From Candidatus Poribacteria bacterium (lineage in GTDB: Bacteria > Poribacteria > WGA-4E > WGA-3G): 64,000 bases of DNA. The notes under the pieces are model-generated. The model made no database searches, had not been told where the DNA came from, and was given only the letters and a program-made list of their open reading frames with translations. How positions within the stretch are numbered: position 1 is the first letter of the stretch; every line of letters starts with the position of its first letter. The DNA lies in assembly GCA_026702755.1 (NCBI GenBank), contig JAPPBX010000018.1, positions 22,641 through 86,640 on the forward strand, given 5' to 3'. Of this stretch, positions 33,759-41,588 are shown piece by piece. A program made the translations under genes and the position numbers.

Positions 33759-34607
33759 TTACTGTTTCTTGATATGCGCCCATGTAGTAGCGAGTTTTCC
33801 TTGTGCTTCCACATCGACAGTCGCACCAACAGTCGCACCATCAGCGAGTTCCTTGACTTCGTCTTCGCTAAGCGCACGTTCCCAAAAGTAGACCTCGTCA
33901 ATCATACCATCAAGCCAGAAGTCGTTGCCTGCATTGCCACCGACTTGCCGTCCGACACCGATTTCAACCGGACGCTCCGGGAACGTCCGAAGCGGTGTCT
34001 CAATTGACCTTGGATTGGACTGTCCACTGGGGGGAACCACAGTACCATCGGTGACAGATGAGGTCACATACGCTGTGGCTTCTGTACCATTAACAACGTA
34101 AGCGACGTGCACCCATTCGTCTACTGCGTAAACATCGTTGGTGGCGAACCAACCTTCACTGCCTTCCCAGCAACTGCCCCAGGTCATGTTGGTGTCACTC
34201 GTGGTGCACATTCGCACCATGAAGTGGTCACCCCAACCGACCTTGTCGCCTTTGAAGAACATTCCTGCGTGGTCTCTGCCGCCGCCTTCCCTGACGTTAA
34301 CCCACAAGGAGACAGAGAAAACCCCATCTTCTTTTTCAAGGCTTGCAGCGGAAGGGATTTCGACATATTGTCCGGTGTTTTCACCGGTCGCGGGATTCTC
34401 GGGATTGTCAAGGTTGAGTGCCATCCCGTGACGACCGTCTGCAGTGCTGGCACCGTTCATGAATTCGCCATCGTTGCTTCCAATAGAATCGTTCGCTGAC
34501 CCGTCGTCAAAGTTCCAGACAGAAACGAGACCATCTTCAAGCTCGGCGTAACTGTTGGCACTGAATACCATAAGTGCTAAAATGAAAAACAGACACATCT
34601 GCTTCAT
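33759..34607 (-). CDS. Secreted LamG/concanavalin A-like domain protein (copy 1)
   Basis: The 282-residue protein has a signal peptide ending NSYA (about 21) and one LamG/concanavalin-A-like lectin domain: GLVSVWNFDDGSANDSIGSN, GMALNLDN, SVSLWVNVREG, WVHVAYVVNGTEATAYVT and the C-terminal DGMIDEVYFWERALSEDEVK. Such domains bind carbohydrate or other ligands outside the cell. AAGGAG precedes ATG 34607. The paralogue at 34697-35530 is 89 bases upstream on the same strand. The tail (KLATTWAHIKKQ) matches that of the paralogue. Ligand unknown. Confidence 0.87.
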   Translation of the reverse strand: MKQMCLFFILALMVFSANSYAELEDGLVSVWNFDDGSANDSIGSNDGEFMNGASTADGRHGMALNLDNPENPATGENTGQYVEIPSAASLEKEDGVFSVSLWVNVREGGGRDHAGMFFKGDKVGWGDHFMVRMCTTSDTNMTWGSCWEGSEGWFATNDVYAVDEWVHVAYVVNGTEATAYVTSSVTDGTVVPPSGQSNPRSIETPLRTFPERPVEIGVGRQVGGNAGNDFWLDGMIDEVYFWERALSEDEVKELADGATVGATVDVEAQGKLATTWAHIKKQ

Positions 34608-34696
34608 AATAAAAGCTCCTTATTGTTTTAAGCCTAATTGAGCAGATTTGTGGAGAATTCCACAAATCTGCGATGTTTTCAGATTCTCAATCGTAC

Positions 34697-35530
34697 TTAA
34701 CGGTGGTGATAGGATTTGACCTTGCCCCACGTTGTGGCTAATTTTCCCTCCGCCTTCACAGCGAGTGCCCTATCTGGACGTTTGCCACTTCCGAGTTCCT
34801 CTACTTCAGCTTCAGAGAGCGCACGGTCCCAGATGATAACATCATCGATGATGCCATCAAGGAACGTATCGTTGCCATCATTACCACCGAGACCTCGACC
34901 TGCACCGAGTTCCAAAGGACGATCTGGGAACAGAACATAGGGTTCCGCGGCGGCTCTCGGGTTCGATTGACCGCTGGCAGGTATTTCGGTTTTCCCGCCC
35001 TCTGGCGTTGCGTATCCAATTGCCTCTTTACCATCTACCGTTTGACAGAGATGGAACCACTTATCGGCCTCAATGGCACCATCCGTAGCGAACCAATTTT
35101 CGGCACCTGCACTGCAGGTTCCCCACGTCAGACCGGTACTACTGGTCGTTACCATACGGAAGGTGAAGTTTGCACCCCAACCGACCTTTGCACCCTTCCA
35201 AACGCCGGAGTGGTCTCTACCTTCTCGGACATAGAGCCAATAAGAAACGGTATGCGCTCCCTCAATCACTTTTTCAAGAGCATCGTTGAATTCAATATCG
35301 GCACGTGTGTCGTCATTTCCGTCAACATCCAATGCCTTGCCAAATTTGCCATCCCCTGTGATTTTAGCTCCCTTAAAGAGTTTACCGTGTGCCTTTCCAA
35401 CGGCATCCGTTACCTTGCCATCGTCAAAGGTCCACGCAGCGACGACTCCGTCATTTAGGTCTGCGAACGCAGAAATTGAAATGCCAATCGTCAACACAGC
35501 AATGGCAAGTATTGAAATAAATAGTTTCAC
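34697..35530 (-). CDS. Secreted LamG/concanavalin A-like domain protein (copy 2)
   Basis: This 277-residue paralogue of the downstream gene shares the whole architecture: signal peptide (LAIAVLTIGISISAFA), GVVAAWTFDDGKVTDAVGKA, TVSYWLYVREGRDHSGVWKG, GWGANFTFRMVTTSSTGLTW, LDGIIDDVIIWDRALSEAE and KLATTWGKVKS. It uses GTG 35530 as start, with AAAGGAGG eight bases upstream. The two proteins probably arose by tandem duplication and may be translated from one message. They carry no catalytic residues and so probably act as extracellular binding modules. Confidence 0.87.
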   Translation of the reverse strand: MKLFISILAIAVLTIGISISAFADLNDGVVAAWTFDDGKVTDAVGKAHGKLFKGAKITGDGKFGKALDVDGNDDTRADIEFNDALEKVIEGAHTVSYWLYVREGRDHSGVWKGAKVGWGANFTFRMVTTSSTGLTWGTCSAGAENWFATDGAIEADKWFHLCQTVDGKEAIGYATPEGGKTEIPASGQSNPRAAAEPYVLFPDRPLELGAGRGLGGNDGNDTFLDGIIDDVIIWDRALSEAEVEELGSGKRPDRALAVKAEGKLATTWGKVKSYHHR

Positions 35531-36059
35531 TTAAATTATCCTCCTTTAGTGGATTTCAGTCATAGATAGACACTAATTGGACTCTACAAGAAAAGTCCGT
35601 GAGATTTGTGTCATCCACGCCAGTCTTTAATTCGGGCGATCCGATTCGCCCATTTTCAAGTTGCGGTGCGTAATTCACCGGTAATAGATAGTCGTCTAAC
35701 ACCGCGTTAGCCCCTGTTGTAGAGTGAGTGGTAGATTACGCCACGATGGCGATAAATCATCCTACGACGAACTCATCAAGAATGTGCGGTAAACGCGGCA
35801 TTATCTTTGTAAAAAAATTTAACGAAAAAAACGAACCATTTAAAAAAAAACTCGTCTAAATAAATGAACGCAAAATAGGAATGCCTCCTTGGAAATTGAC
35901 GGTTACAATTCCAGTAACTTCAATTACTATCAAAACAGGGGTAGATACTTAAATATTTTGCGTGTTAAATCTATGGGATGCTCCTTTTCGTGTTTGGTGT
36001 GTGGTGCAGTATAAACACTGTAAAGGAGTTCCTATAGATTTAATCATTTCTTGACACAC
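35531..36059. other. Long non-coding spacer, AT-rich on the right
   Basis: No gene is visible. Bases about 35664-35758 contain GCGTAAT and ATTACGC some 85 bases apart and several smaller inverted repeats, so a structured RNA is possible. From ~35800 the sequence becomes strongly AT-rich, unlike neighbouring genes, and continues so through the hairpin-bounded segment at 36060. The LamG promoter should lie near 35540-35600. Confidence 0.4.
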
Positions 36060-36081
36060 TCACCATGCTAAAGCATGGTGA
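36060..36081. repeat. Perfect hairpin, left end of the element
   Basis: TCACCATGC, loop TAAA, GCATGGTGA: a 9-bp perfect stem with a four-base loop. On the minus strand it is followed by GTGTGTCAAG. It resembles IS200/IS605 subterminal hairpins. It could also end a transcript because ATTCTTTT follows on the plus strand. Confidence 0.65.
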
Positions 36082-36321
36082 TTCTTTTGCACATTATGTA
36101 GAAAGTCAATATTGCACACTACCTAATTAATTTTATAGTAAAATTTACAGTGGTTTGCTTGTAACTTTCTACCACAAATTGAAAATACGCATATCAATCC
36201 ATGATACATCACAGAACAATATGCGCATTGACTGAAAACCATCCATATTATACCATACCAGCATTTAAATATCAAACTAATTTGACAATCTAATACCAAG
36301 TATAGTATCATTATATACGTA

Positions 36322-36392
36322 AAAGGCGGTCGGGAATGACCCCGACACTTAAAGGCAACACTGCCAACCTTAATCAAGGTGTTAACACCACC
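36322..36392 (+). ncRNA. Structured leader RNA of unknown class
   Basis: Several adjacent stems can be drawn: GTCGGG/CCCGAC (36329-36334 with 36341-36346), GGCA/TGCC (36354-36357 with 36362-36365), ACCTT/AAGGT (36367-36371 with 36376-36380) and the palindrome GGTGTTAACACC (36378-36389). Upstream, AGAAAGT/ACTTTCT and TACGCATAT/ATATGCGCA can pair over longer distance. TTGACA at 36282 could serve a promoter. The block ends ~50 bases before the GIY-YIG start, so it may be a regulatory leader or a separate RNA. I could not match it to a known riboswitch, group I intron core or omega-RNA. Confidence 0.4.
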
Positions 36393-36444
36393 TCAATTAA
36401 CCTAATATTTCCACAACCAAATAGAAATATAGGAGATTTACAAG

Positions 36445-36789
36445 ATGAGAACTACAAATTTAAACTGGAAAGAATATCAACATCTCGATGATTTCAGACA
36501 TGACAGGAAACTGTCAGATATTGATTCTGGAGTTTATATCATTTGGACGTATGTTCAGAATAGTATTAAAATTCTATATACAGGACAAGGTGATATTAAA
36601 AATCGCTTTTATTGTCACAATAGTCAAACAGATTGGGGTGAACACTTTCCATTACTTACTGCTTGGGCGAATACTTTGGATATGAACGGCATTGAGAAGT
36701 TTCTCTATGAGACTCTTAATCCTGAAATTACCAAAGCAGCTCCAAGATCAGCACCCATACCTGTTAATCTACCGCCAAGTTTGAATTAG
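36445..36789 (+). CDS. Small GIY-YIG family nuclease-like protein
   Basis: The 114-residue protein has the GIY-YIG order in a compact form: SGVYIIWTYV (GIY), ILYTGQGDIKNRFYCHN (YIG plus the Arg), and NGIEKFLYETLNPEI with the Glu expected to bind metal. The C-terminus ends in SAPIPVNLPP, as in a family of standalone GIY-YIG proteins of about 110 residues. It probably cleaves DNA or RNA, but the target is unknown. AGGAGA lies 8 bases before ATG 36445. It is the only gene in the hairpin-bounded AT-rich segment, is preceded by a structured leader and is followed by a strong terminator. Confidence 0.75.
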   Translation: MRTTNLNWKEYQHLDDFRHDRKLSDIDSGVYIIWTYVQNSIKILYTGQGDIKNRFYCHNSQTDWGEHFPLLTAWANTLDMNGIEKFLYETLNPEITKAAPRSAPIPVNLPPSLN

Positions 36790-36799
36790 ATTTAACTAC

Positions 36800-36842
36800 A
36801 AAAGGCTTTGAAGATGATTATTTATACACTTCAAAGCCTTTT
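36800..36842. terminator. Strong bidirectional terminator after GIY-YIG gene
   Basis: AAAAGGCTTTGAAG and CTTCAAAGCCTTTT form a perfect 14-bp stem around a 15-base loop, with T-rich tails in both directions (TTTTGTTT on plus). It starts 11 bases after the GIY-YIG stop. Confidence 0.85.
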
Positions 36843-36860
36843 GTTTATTCACCGCATTAG

Positions 36861-36903
36861 CAGAGTCTACATCTCCAAGCTAAAGCATGGAGTTTTGACT
36901 CTG
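36861..36903. repeat. Imperfect hairpin, right end of the element
   Basis: The outer CAGAGTC/GACTCTG (7 bp) and inner CTCCA-A-GC-TAAA-GC-A-TGGAG stems form a 43-base hairpin. In reverse complement it aligns with the hairpin at 63645-63669 ahead of tnpB: both have GTCAAA, CCATGCTTTAGCTT and GATGTAGAC in the same spacing. Confidence 0.65.
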
Positions 36904-36965
36904 TAGAGGATGATAACAATTAATTACAATATTTTACTGTTTTTGTCAAGAAAAAAATAACATTT

Positions 36966-38621
36966 TTATTCAGAAATAATCTCTTCCCCCTCAACTGCGA
37001 TAAATCGTTGGTTTACTGAAAGGTTAGTCGCAGTATCGATAACTCCACTGCCCCAATGAATTTCCAACAAATCAATATTTTCAGCGTCTTTCAGTCCGAA
37101 GTGAACGCGAAAGTCGCTGAATGCGAGATAACTCCCACTGCTCTTCACCTCTGCGTATTGTGTGAGTTCACCGGCAACAACCTTGATGCGCGCGCCAATA
37201 GCGGAACGATTGCTTTTTGTGCCGATCGCTTTCACCTGTATCCAGTTATTTCGGTTTCCACCCTCGTTCCTCAGAAGGTCAGCGGTTTGGTTCCAATTTG
37301 TGACGAGGATATCGATGTCGCCATCGTTGTCATAGTCGCCAAAAGCAGCGGCGCGGCTTGTCTTAAGCAGTGCGAAGCCCTCTCCCATCTGTGCTGTGAC
37401 ATCCGTAAAGCGACCATCGCCTAAATTCCGAAAAAGTAGATTCTGCTGTGGTGTCGTCGTAGACCGATCGACCTCGGCGATATTGTCCATTGTATGTCCG
37501 TTCGCGACGAATATATCTTTGTAACCGTCGTTATCGTAATCAAAAAAGCCGATACCCCAACCGAGATAGCGATGTGTGTGTTCAGCGACACCTGCAGGAA
37601 TCGTGGCATCAATGAAAAAGTTGTCCCCTTCATTGTGATAGAGGGTATTCGTCTCGTTCTGAAAGTTGCTCACCGTAATATCCAATCTACCATCGTTGTC
37701 ATAGTCTGCAAAGGCAACCCCCATCCCCGCTTCCGCTTCTCCCATATCACTGCAGCTAACACCAGAAAGCAATCCAATTTCTTCAAAGGTGCCGTCGCCG
37801 CGGTTTTGAAAGAGAAAATTGAAATCTTGATCGTTGGCGACGTAGATGTCAGCATCACCATCGTTATCGCTGTCTCCAACGGCAACACCGAGACCGTGTG
37901 CGGCAGGCACGCGCAACAAGCCACTTTGTTTCGTTAAATCCGTAAAAGTGCCATCTCCATTGTTATGATAAAAAAGGTCTGGCTGAGGCGGATAGGAACT
38001 CGGACCACAATAAACAGAGATGTCGTGGCGAGAGCACGGTTTATCTGCATCAGGGGTGTATTTCGCATAATTGGTCACATAGAGTTCAAGAAACCCATCG
38101 TTATCAAAATCAGCAAAGGCGCAGCTCGTCCCCCATCCTTCATCAGCGACCTGTGCAGACACTGCGATATCGGTAAAGGTGCCATCTGCATTGTTCCTAT
38201 AGAGGATATTGGGTCCAAAGTTCGTTAGATAGATGTCTATGTCGCCGTCATTATCATAATCGCCGGTGGTTGCACCGACCCCGTAACCGGTGTCCCCCAC
38301 ACCAGCGACACGGGTGACATCTGTAAATGAGCCATCACCATTGTTGCGGTAGAGGACGTTCGTAGGTAGTGCAGCGTCCACCTGCTCCTCCTGTGGACGG
38401 GCATTGATAAGATAAATGTCGAGATCTCCGTCGTTATCGTAATCGAAGAAACCACCGCCCGATCCGTATTGCTCATTAAAGAGGCGTTTGCCGCTCTTAC
38501 CGTCAGTGTGTGTAAAGCGAATCCCAGATTCTTCAGCGACTTCAACGAAGGTGACAGAATCCGCTATAGACGATCCGAGAAGGGCATATATCAGGAAAAG
38601 GAAAGGGAGATAGGACCTCAT
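36966..38621 (-). CDS. FG-GAP/VCBS repeat protein with C-terminal ASPIC/UnbV domain (CRTAC1-like)
   Basis: The 551-residue secreted protein has a signal peptide (LPFLFLIYALLGSSIADS), an N-terminal FVEVAEESGIRFTHTDGKSG typical of CRTAC1-like proteins, and at least seven calcium-binding FG-GAP/VCBS loops (DYDNDGDLDIYL, DYDNDGDIDIYL, DFDNDGFLELYV, DSDNDGDADIYV and others). The ASPIC/UnbV domain follows (NNWIQVKAIGTKSNRSAIGA, then VHFGLKDAENIDLLEIHW). It probably acts outside the cell in binding or adhesion. Its ATG overlaps the stop of the TPR gene by one base (TAATG), so the two are translationally coupled and may form a functional pair; TPR plus ASPIC pairs are common. Confidence 0.92.
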   Translation of the reverse strand: MRSYLPFLFLIYALLGSSIADSVTFVEVAEESGIRFTHTDGKSGKRLFNEQYGSGGGFFDYDNDGDLDIYLINARPQEEQVDAALPTNVLYRNNGDGSFTDVTRVAGVGDTGYGVGATTGDYDNDGDIDIYLTNFGPNILYRNNADGTFTDIAVSAQVADEGWGTSCAFADFDNDGFLELYVTNYAKYTPDADKPCSRHDISVYCGPSSYPPQPDLFYHNNGDGTFTDLTKQSGLLRVPAAHGLGVAVGDSDNDGDADIYVANDQDFNFLFQNRGDGTFEEIGLLSGVSCSDMGEAEAGMGVAFADYDNDGRLDITVSNFQNETNTLYHNEGDNFFIDATIPAGVAEHTHRYLGWGIGFFDYDNDGYKDIFVANGHTMDNIAEVDRSTTTPQQNLLFRNLGDGRFTDVTAQMGEGFALLKTSRAAAFGDYDNDGDIDILVTNWNQTADLLRNEGGNRNNWIQVKAIGTKSNRSAIGARIKVVAGELTQYAEVKSSGSYLAFSDFRVHFGLKDAENIDLLEIHWGSGVIDTATNLSVNQRFIAVEGEEIISE

Positions 38622-40222
38622 TACTTTTTCGCATCCTCCATCGTTTGTCGAATCTCATTCAAACGCTTTTTGTAGGCAGTATTGTTCGGTTCTAAGTCGA
38701 TTGCGCGTAAGATAGCTTGCTTGGCTTTTGTATATGCACCGTGGCGATAGTATGCGTAGGCAAGGGTATCCAAGCGGGCGGCATTCGCATCCAATTCAAC
38801 GGCGCGTTCCGCCAATTCAACGGCGCGTTCCAGTTTTTCACCCTGCGTTGCATAAAGCCACGCGAGATTGTTATGCGCATCAGCGGAATTTCCATCCACA
38901 GCAATCGCTTGTGTAAAGGCGGAAATAGCCTCCGAAATCTGTTGCTGTTTGAGTTGAAGTACACCCAGCCGCACCCACGCCTTTGCGTTATCTGGACGGA
39001 TGGCTGTCAATTGCTGGTAAACGGCAATTGCGTCGGTCAACAGGTGCTGTTGTGCGTAGACTTCTGCGAGTCCATAGTAAGCAGGGATTAAATCTTTATT
39101 CTGTTGAATTGCGGTTTGGAGGTAAGTCTGTGCATCGGTGAATTTGCGTTGACGAGCGTGGAGCCAACCGAGGTGAAGGTACGCCTCAGCGTCAGTATCG
39201 TTGAGTTGAAGCACCTGTTGAAAAGCTGCGATTGCTTCCGTCAACTGCCCCGCCTGCATGTAAAGTCCACCCAAATTGTGGTAGAGCGGAAGCGTTTTGG
39301 GATGCAATGCAGTTGCGATCTGATAGGCACGAATCGCCTCCTCACGGTTTCCAATCTCAATATGTGCTTCAGCCAGCTTCATACGTGGTTCAAGCGCAGT
39401 TGGTTGTTCCAGTAAAAGTCTGCGATACCGATTTGTCTGTTCATTATAGGTTTTCACCCGTTGGAAAGATGTCATCAGGTTCTTTGCTTCCGCGAGATTC
39501 TGTAAGGCATCGGGGTTAGAAACCCCTTCTACGGAATTTTGTCCCAAACGTCGATAAACAAGTGCAAGATTGTAATAGCTCTCAGCATGATAGGGTGCGA
39601 GGATAAGGGCTTTTCGGTAATACTGTACGGCTTCCGCTAACTTACTCTGTAGAAAGGCAATTTTACCCAATCCTTGATAGACTGGCGCGAGATTGGCATC
39701 CAGTGCAAGTGCTCGTTGATACGCTTGCTGTGCCAACGCCAACTTTCCTCTCTGGACATACGTATCCGCAAGTCGGAAGAAGGGTTCGGCAATTTCAGGG
39801 AGCAGGTCAACGGCATATTGTCCATGCTTCTCAGCGTCCATGAACCTGCCTTGTGAATGGTAAATTCTCGCCAAACAGAGATGGGCGACTCCATGTGTTT
39901 GTGGTGACGCGGGTAATTCCAAAGCGCGGAGATATGCGTCAATGGAATCGTTGGTTTTTTCCTTGAGCCTATAGACTGCTCCCAGTTCACAGTGCGCTTC
40001 GGCATTTTGTGGGTTCAATTGTAAAACGCGCTGAAAGGCATCGACTGCTTCATCGTAAAGTCCCAATTGCATTGCACGCATCCCGCGCGCATAATGTGCA
40101 GATTGTTCGTCATCGGTTTGCTGCGCAGTCAGTGATACCGTAAAATAGAGAACAAGGAGGCTACCTACAATTCCTATATAGACGTAGATGCTGTTATAGC
40201 GAACTGATCCTTGTGTTATCAC
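38621..40222 (-). CDS. TPR-repeat protein
   Basis: The 533-residue protein has an N-terminal membrane segment or signal (about 12-33, IVGSLLVLYFTVSLTA) and about 12 tetratricopeptide repeats (AMQLGLYDEAVDAFQRVLQL, LGKIAFLQSKLAEAVQYYRK, LGWLHARQRKFTDAQTYL). GTG 40222 is the start: GGAGG is five bases upstream and it overlaps the nagA stop as GTGA. A longer frame to 40300 lies inside nagA. A palindromic intergenic-type repeat (39511-39536) lies in frame within the coding sequence and encodes SVEGVSNP between two repeats. The protein is coupled to nagA upstream and to the ASPIC/UnbV gene downstream. Confidence 0.9.
   Translation of the reverse strand: MITQGSVRYNSIYVYIGIVGSLLVLYFTVSLTAQQTDDEQSAHYARGMRAMQLGLYDEAVDAFQRVLQLNPQNAEAHCELGAVYRLKEKTNDSIDAYLRALELPASPQTHGVAHLCLARIYHSQGRFMDAEKHGQYAVDLLPEIAEPFFRLADTYVQRGKLALAQQAYQRALALDANLAPVYQGLGKIAFLQSKLAEAVQYYRKALILAPYHAESYYNLALVYRRLGQNSVEGVSNPDALQNLAEAKNLMTSFQRVKTYNEQTNRYRRLLLEQPTALEPRMKLAEAHIEIGNREEAIRAYQIATALHPKTLPLYHNLGGLYMQAGQLTEAIAAFQQVLQLNDTDAEAYLHLGWLHARQRKFTDAQTYLQTAIQQNKDLIPAYYGLAEVYAQQHLLTDAIAVYQQLTAIRPDNAKAWVRLGVLQLKQQQISEAISAFTQAIAVDGNSADAHNNLAWLYATQGEKLERAVELAERAVELDANAARLDTLAYAYYRHGAYTKAKQAILRAIDLEPNNTAYKKRLNEIRQTMEDAKK
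39511..39536 (-). repeat. Intergenic palindrome inserted in TPR coding sequence
   Basis: CGGGGTTAGAAACCCCTTCT (continuing ACGGAA) matches the intergenic repeat at 28155-28180 and, in reverse, 42376-42400. It has GGGGTT/AACCCC arms and the constant CTTCTAC flank. It is translated on the minus strand as part of QNSVEGVSNPDA, in a linker between TPR units, without breaking the frame. Confidence 0.7.
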
Positions 40223-41361
40223 TTTGCCTCCGCATGATACACCAACACATCGCCAACAATTGTCGCGATCAGGTTGATTTTGAATTGAGAGGCATCCCAC
40301 TCAAAGAGGATCAGATTCGTTTTCCCTTCTACGCGTGCTTTCGCGTTAAGAAGATGCATAGGTTGTAGCGTAGCGAGCGAAACCGCTTCTTTAAGAGAAA
40401 TGCCCGCAAATCGGACACTGTTCTCGATACCGCGTGCCAATTCAATAGCAGAACCAGCGAGGTATTCAGTTCCAACCAACCGTACACACCGATCTGCCGT
40501 CAGTTCGACGGATTTCCCCGCAAATTCATAGATACCGGGTTCCATTCCCGCCAAAGCGACTGCGTCGCTGACGAGGAGACACCGATCAAGCGTCTTAGCG
40601 CGCATCATCGACTTGGCAACGGTAGGCGGCAGATGATGTCCGTCAACGATGAGACTTGCCCAGAGTTGATCTGCGCCGAGTTGTTCCCAAATGTAATTGG
40701 GGTGCCGTCGGATTAGAGCGTGTGCGCCATTGCCGAGGTGTGTGGAAAGTCTCGCTCCAGCGTCAATTGCCGCTTGAATATCGCTTGGTGCGGCATCGGT
40801 ATGTCCCAATGCCACCACAATACCGTTTGCAACCAGTCTTTTTATAAAAGGGATGGCACCCTTTTTCTCGGGGGCAAGCGTTACGATGGAGATCTGCCCA
40901 TCGGCGATGTCCTGCCACCGCTGAAATTCGTCCCAATCCGGTTCCCGAACATGTTCTAATGGGTGTGCACCTCGCGGTCCATCCTCAGCGGAGATATAGG
41001 GACCTTCAAGATGAATGCCAAGTACCGAATGCGCAACAAGTGAATCCATTTCACACGCTTTTGCGACAGCACGAAGAGAATTGCAAACGCCATCAAAAGA
41101 ACCCGTCACAACCGTCGGACATAAGAATCCGGTGCCGACCTGCCAGAGTGCGCGTACCATTGCACACACATCTTCAGGCGTAACAGTAGCGACATTGAGA
41201 TCGAATCCCGCGAAACCGTTTACCTGGATGTCTACTAAGGCAGGGGCAACCCATGTCGTGCTGTAGACTGACGGAACTTCACGAATTTCCTGAACGCGTG
41301 CGTCAGCAACAACAATTTCAACAGAAGTATTATTAAAAAGCGTCCGACCACTGAATTTCAT
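40219..41361 (-). CDS. nagA: N-acetylglucosamine-6-phosphate deacetylase
   Basis: The 380-residue amidohydrolase matches NagA. It has the N-terminal APALVDIQVNGFAGFDLN, HLEGPYISAEDGPRGAHP (Glu metal ligand), GHTDA, STHLGNGAHALIRRHPNYIW (His ligand), LIVDGHHLPP and LLVSDAVALAGM with the catalytic Asp. It removes acetyl from GlcNAc-6-phosphate in amino-sugar or cell-wall recycling. The first gene of a three-gene unit, its stop overlaps the TPR start (GTGA). The ribosome site at ATG 41361 is weak. No nagB or PTS gene is nearby. Confidence 0.9.
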   Translation of the reverse strand: MKFSGRTLFNNTSVEIVVADARVQEIREVPSVYSTTWVAPALVDIQVNGFAGFDLNVATVTPEDVCAMVRALWQVGTGFLCPTVVTGSFDGVCNSLRAVAKACEMDSLVAHSVLGIHLEGPYISAEDGPRGAHPLEHVREPDWDEFQRWQDIADGQISIVTLAPEKKGAIPFIKRLVANGIVVALGHTDAAPSDIQAAIDAGARLSTHLGNGAHALIRRHPNYIWEQLGADQLWASLIVDGHHLPPTVAKSMMRAKTLDRCLLVSDAVALAGMEPGIYEFAGKSVELTADRCVRLVGTEYLAGSAIELARGIENSVRFAGISLKEAVSLATLQPMHLLNAKARVEGKTNLILFEWDASQFKINLIATIVGDVLVYHAEAK

Positions 41362-41588
41362 GTTTTAGTATAGTCTTGTGGTAAAAAATCTTAGCGAATT
41401 GTGTATTTGCCTTTATGATACCTGAAAACTGGTTTGTTTCCAAGAAAAAAGAGTTGCATTTTTTGGCAAAATTCGGTTACAGTAACATTAAAGAACATCT
41501 AAATCAGTTTACGGAATTATCGTCGCACTTTTTAACTCGCAAGCTACGCCAAAACGTCTATTGAATAAGATAGCAGCTGGAGGACACC

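Larger units (their letters stand above)
36060..36903. mobile_element. Putative IS200/IS605-type hairpin-bounded element carrying a GIY-YIG gene
   Basis: The segment is bounded by two hairpins with GC-TAAA-GC tips (36060-36081, 36861-36903). The right one, read on the minus strand, matches the end hairpin upstream of tnpB at 63645-63669 over ~35 bases (GTCAAA, CCATGCTTTAGCTT, GATGTAGAC). IS200/IS605 elements have such subterminal hairpins recognised by a Y1 transposase. No tnpA or tnpB is present. Inside are a structured leader (36322-36392), a GIY-YIG gene and a strong terminator. By homology of the right end, the gene runs opposite to the usual tnpB direction. The exact borders are not determined; it could be a non-autonomous element or a relic. 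Confidence 0.5.

Noticed and set aside
36060..36081. CRISPR or riboswitch at the AT-rich segment
   Set aside because: There is no regular repeat-spacer pattern, and the hairpin fits IS200/IS605 ends better.
36301..36444. Group I intron hosting the GIY-YIG gene
   Set aside because: I found no P7/G-binding core sequences and no interrupted host gene on either side.
37494..37937. 147-residue plus-strand frame
   Set aside because: It is antisense to the calcium-binding repeats of the ASPIC/UnbV gene.
40223..40300. 26-codon N-terminal extension of the TPR protein
   Set aside because: It lies inside nagA; GTG 40222 has GGAGG and overlaps the nagA stop.
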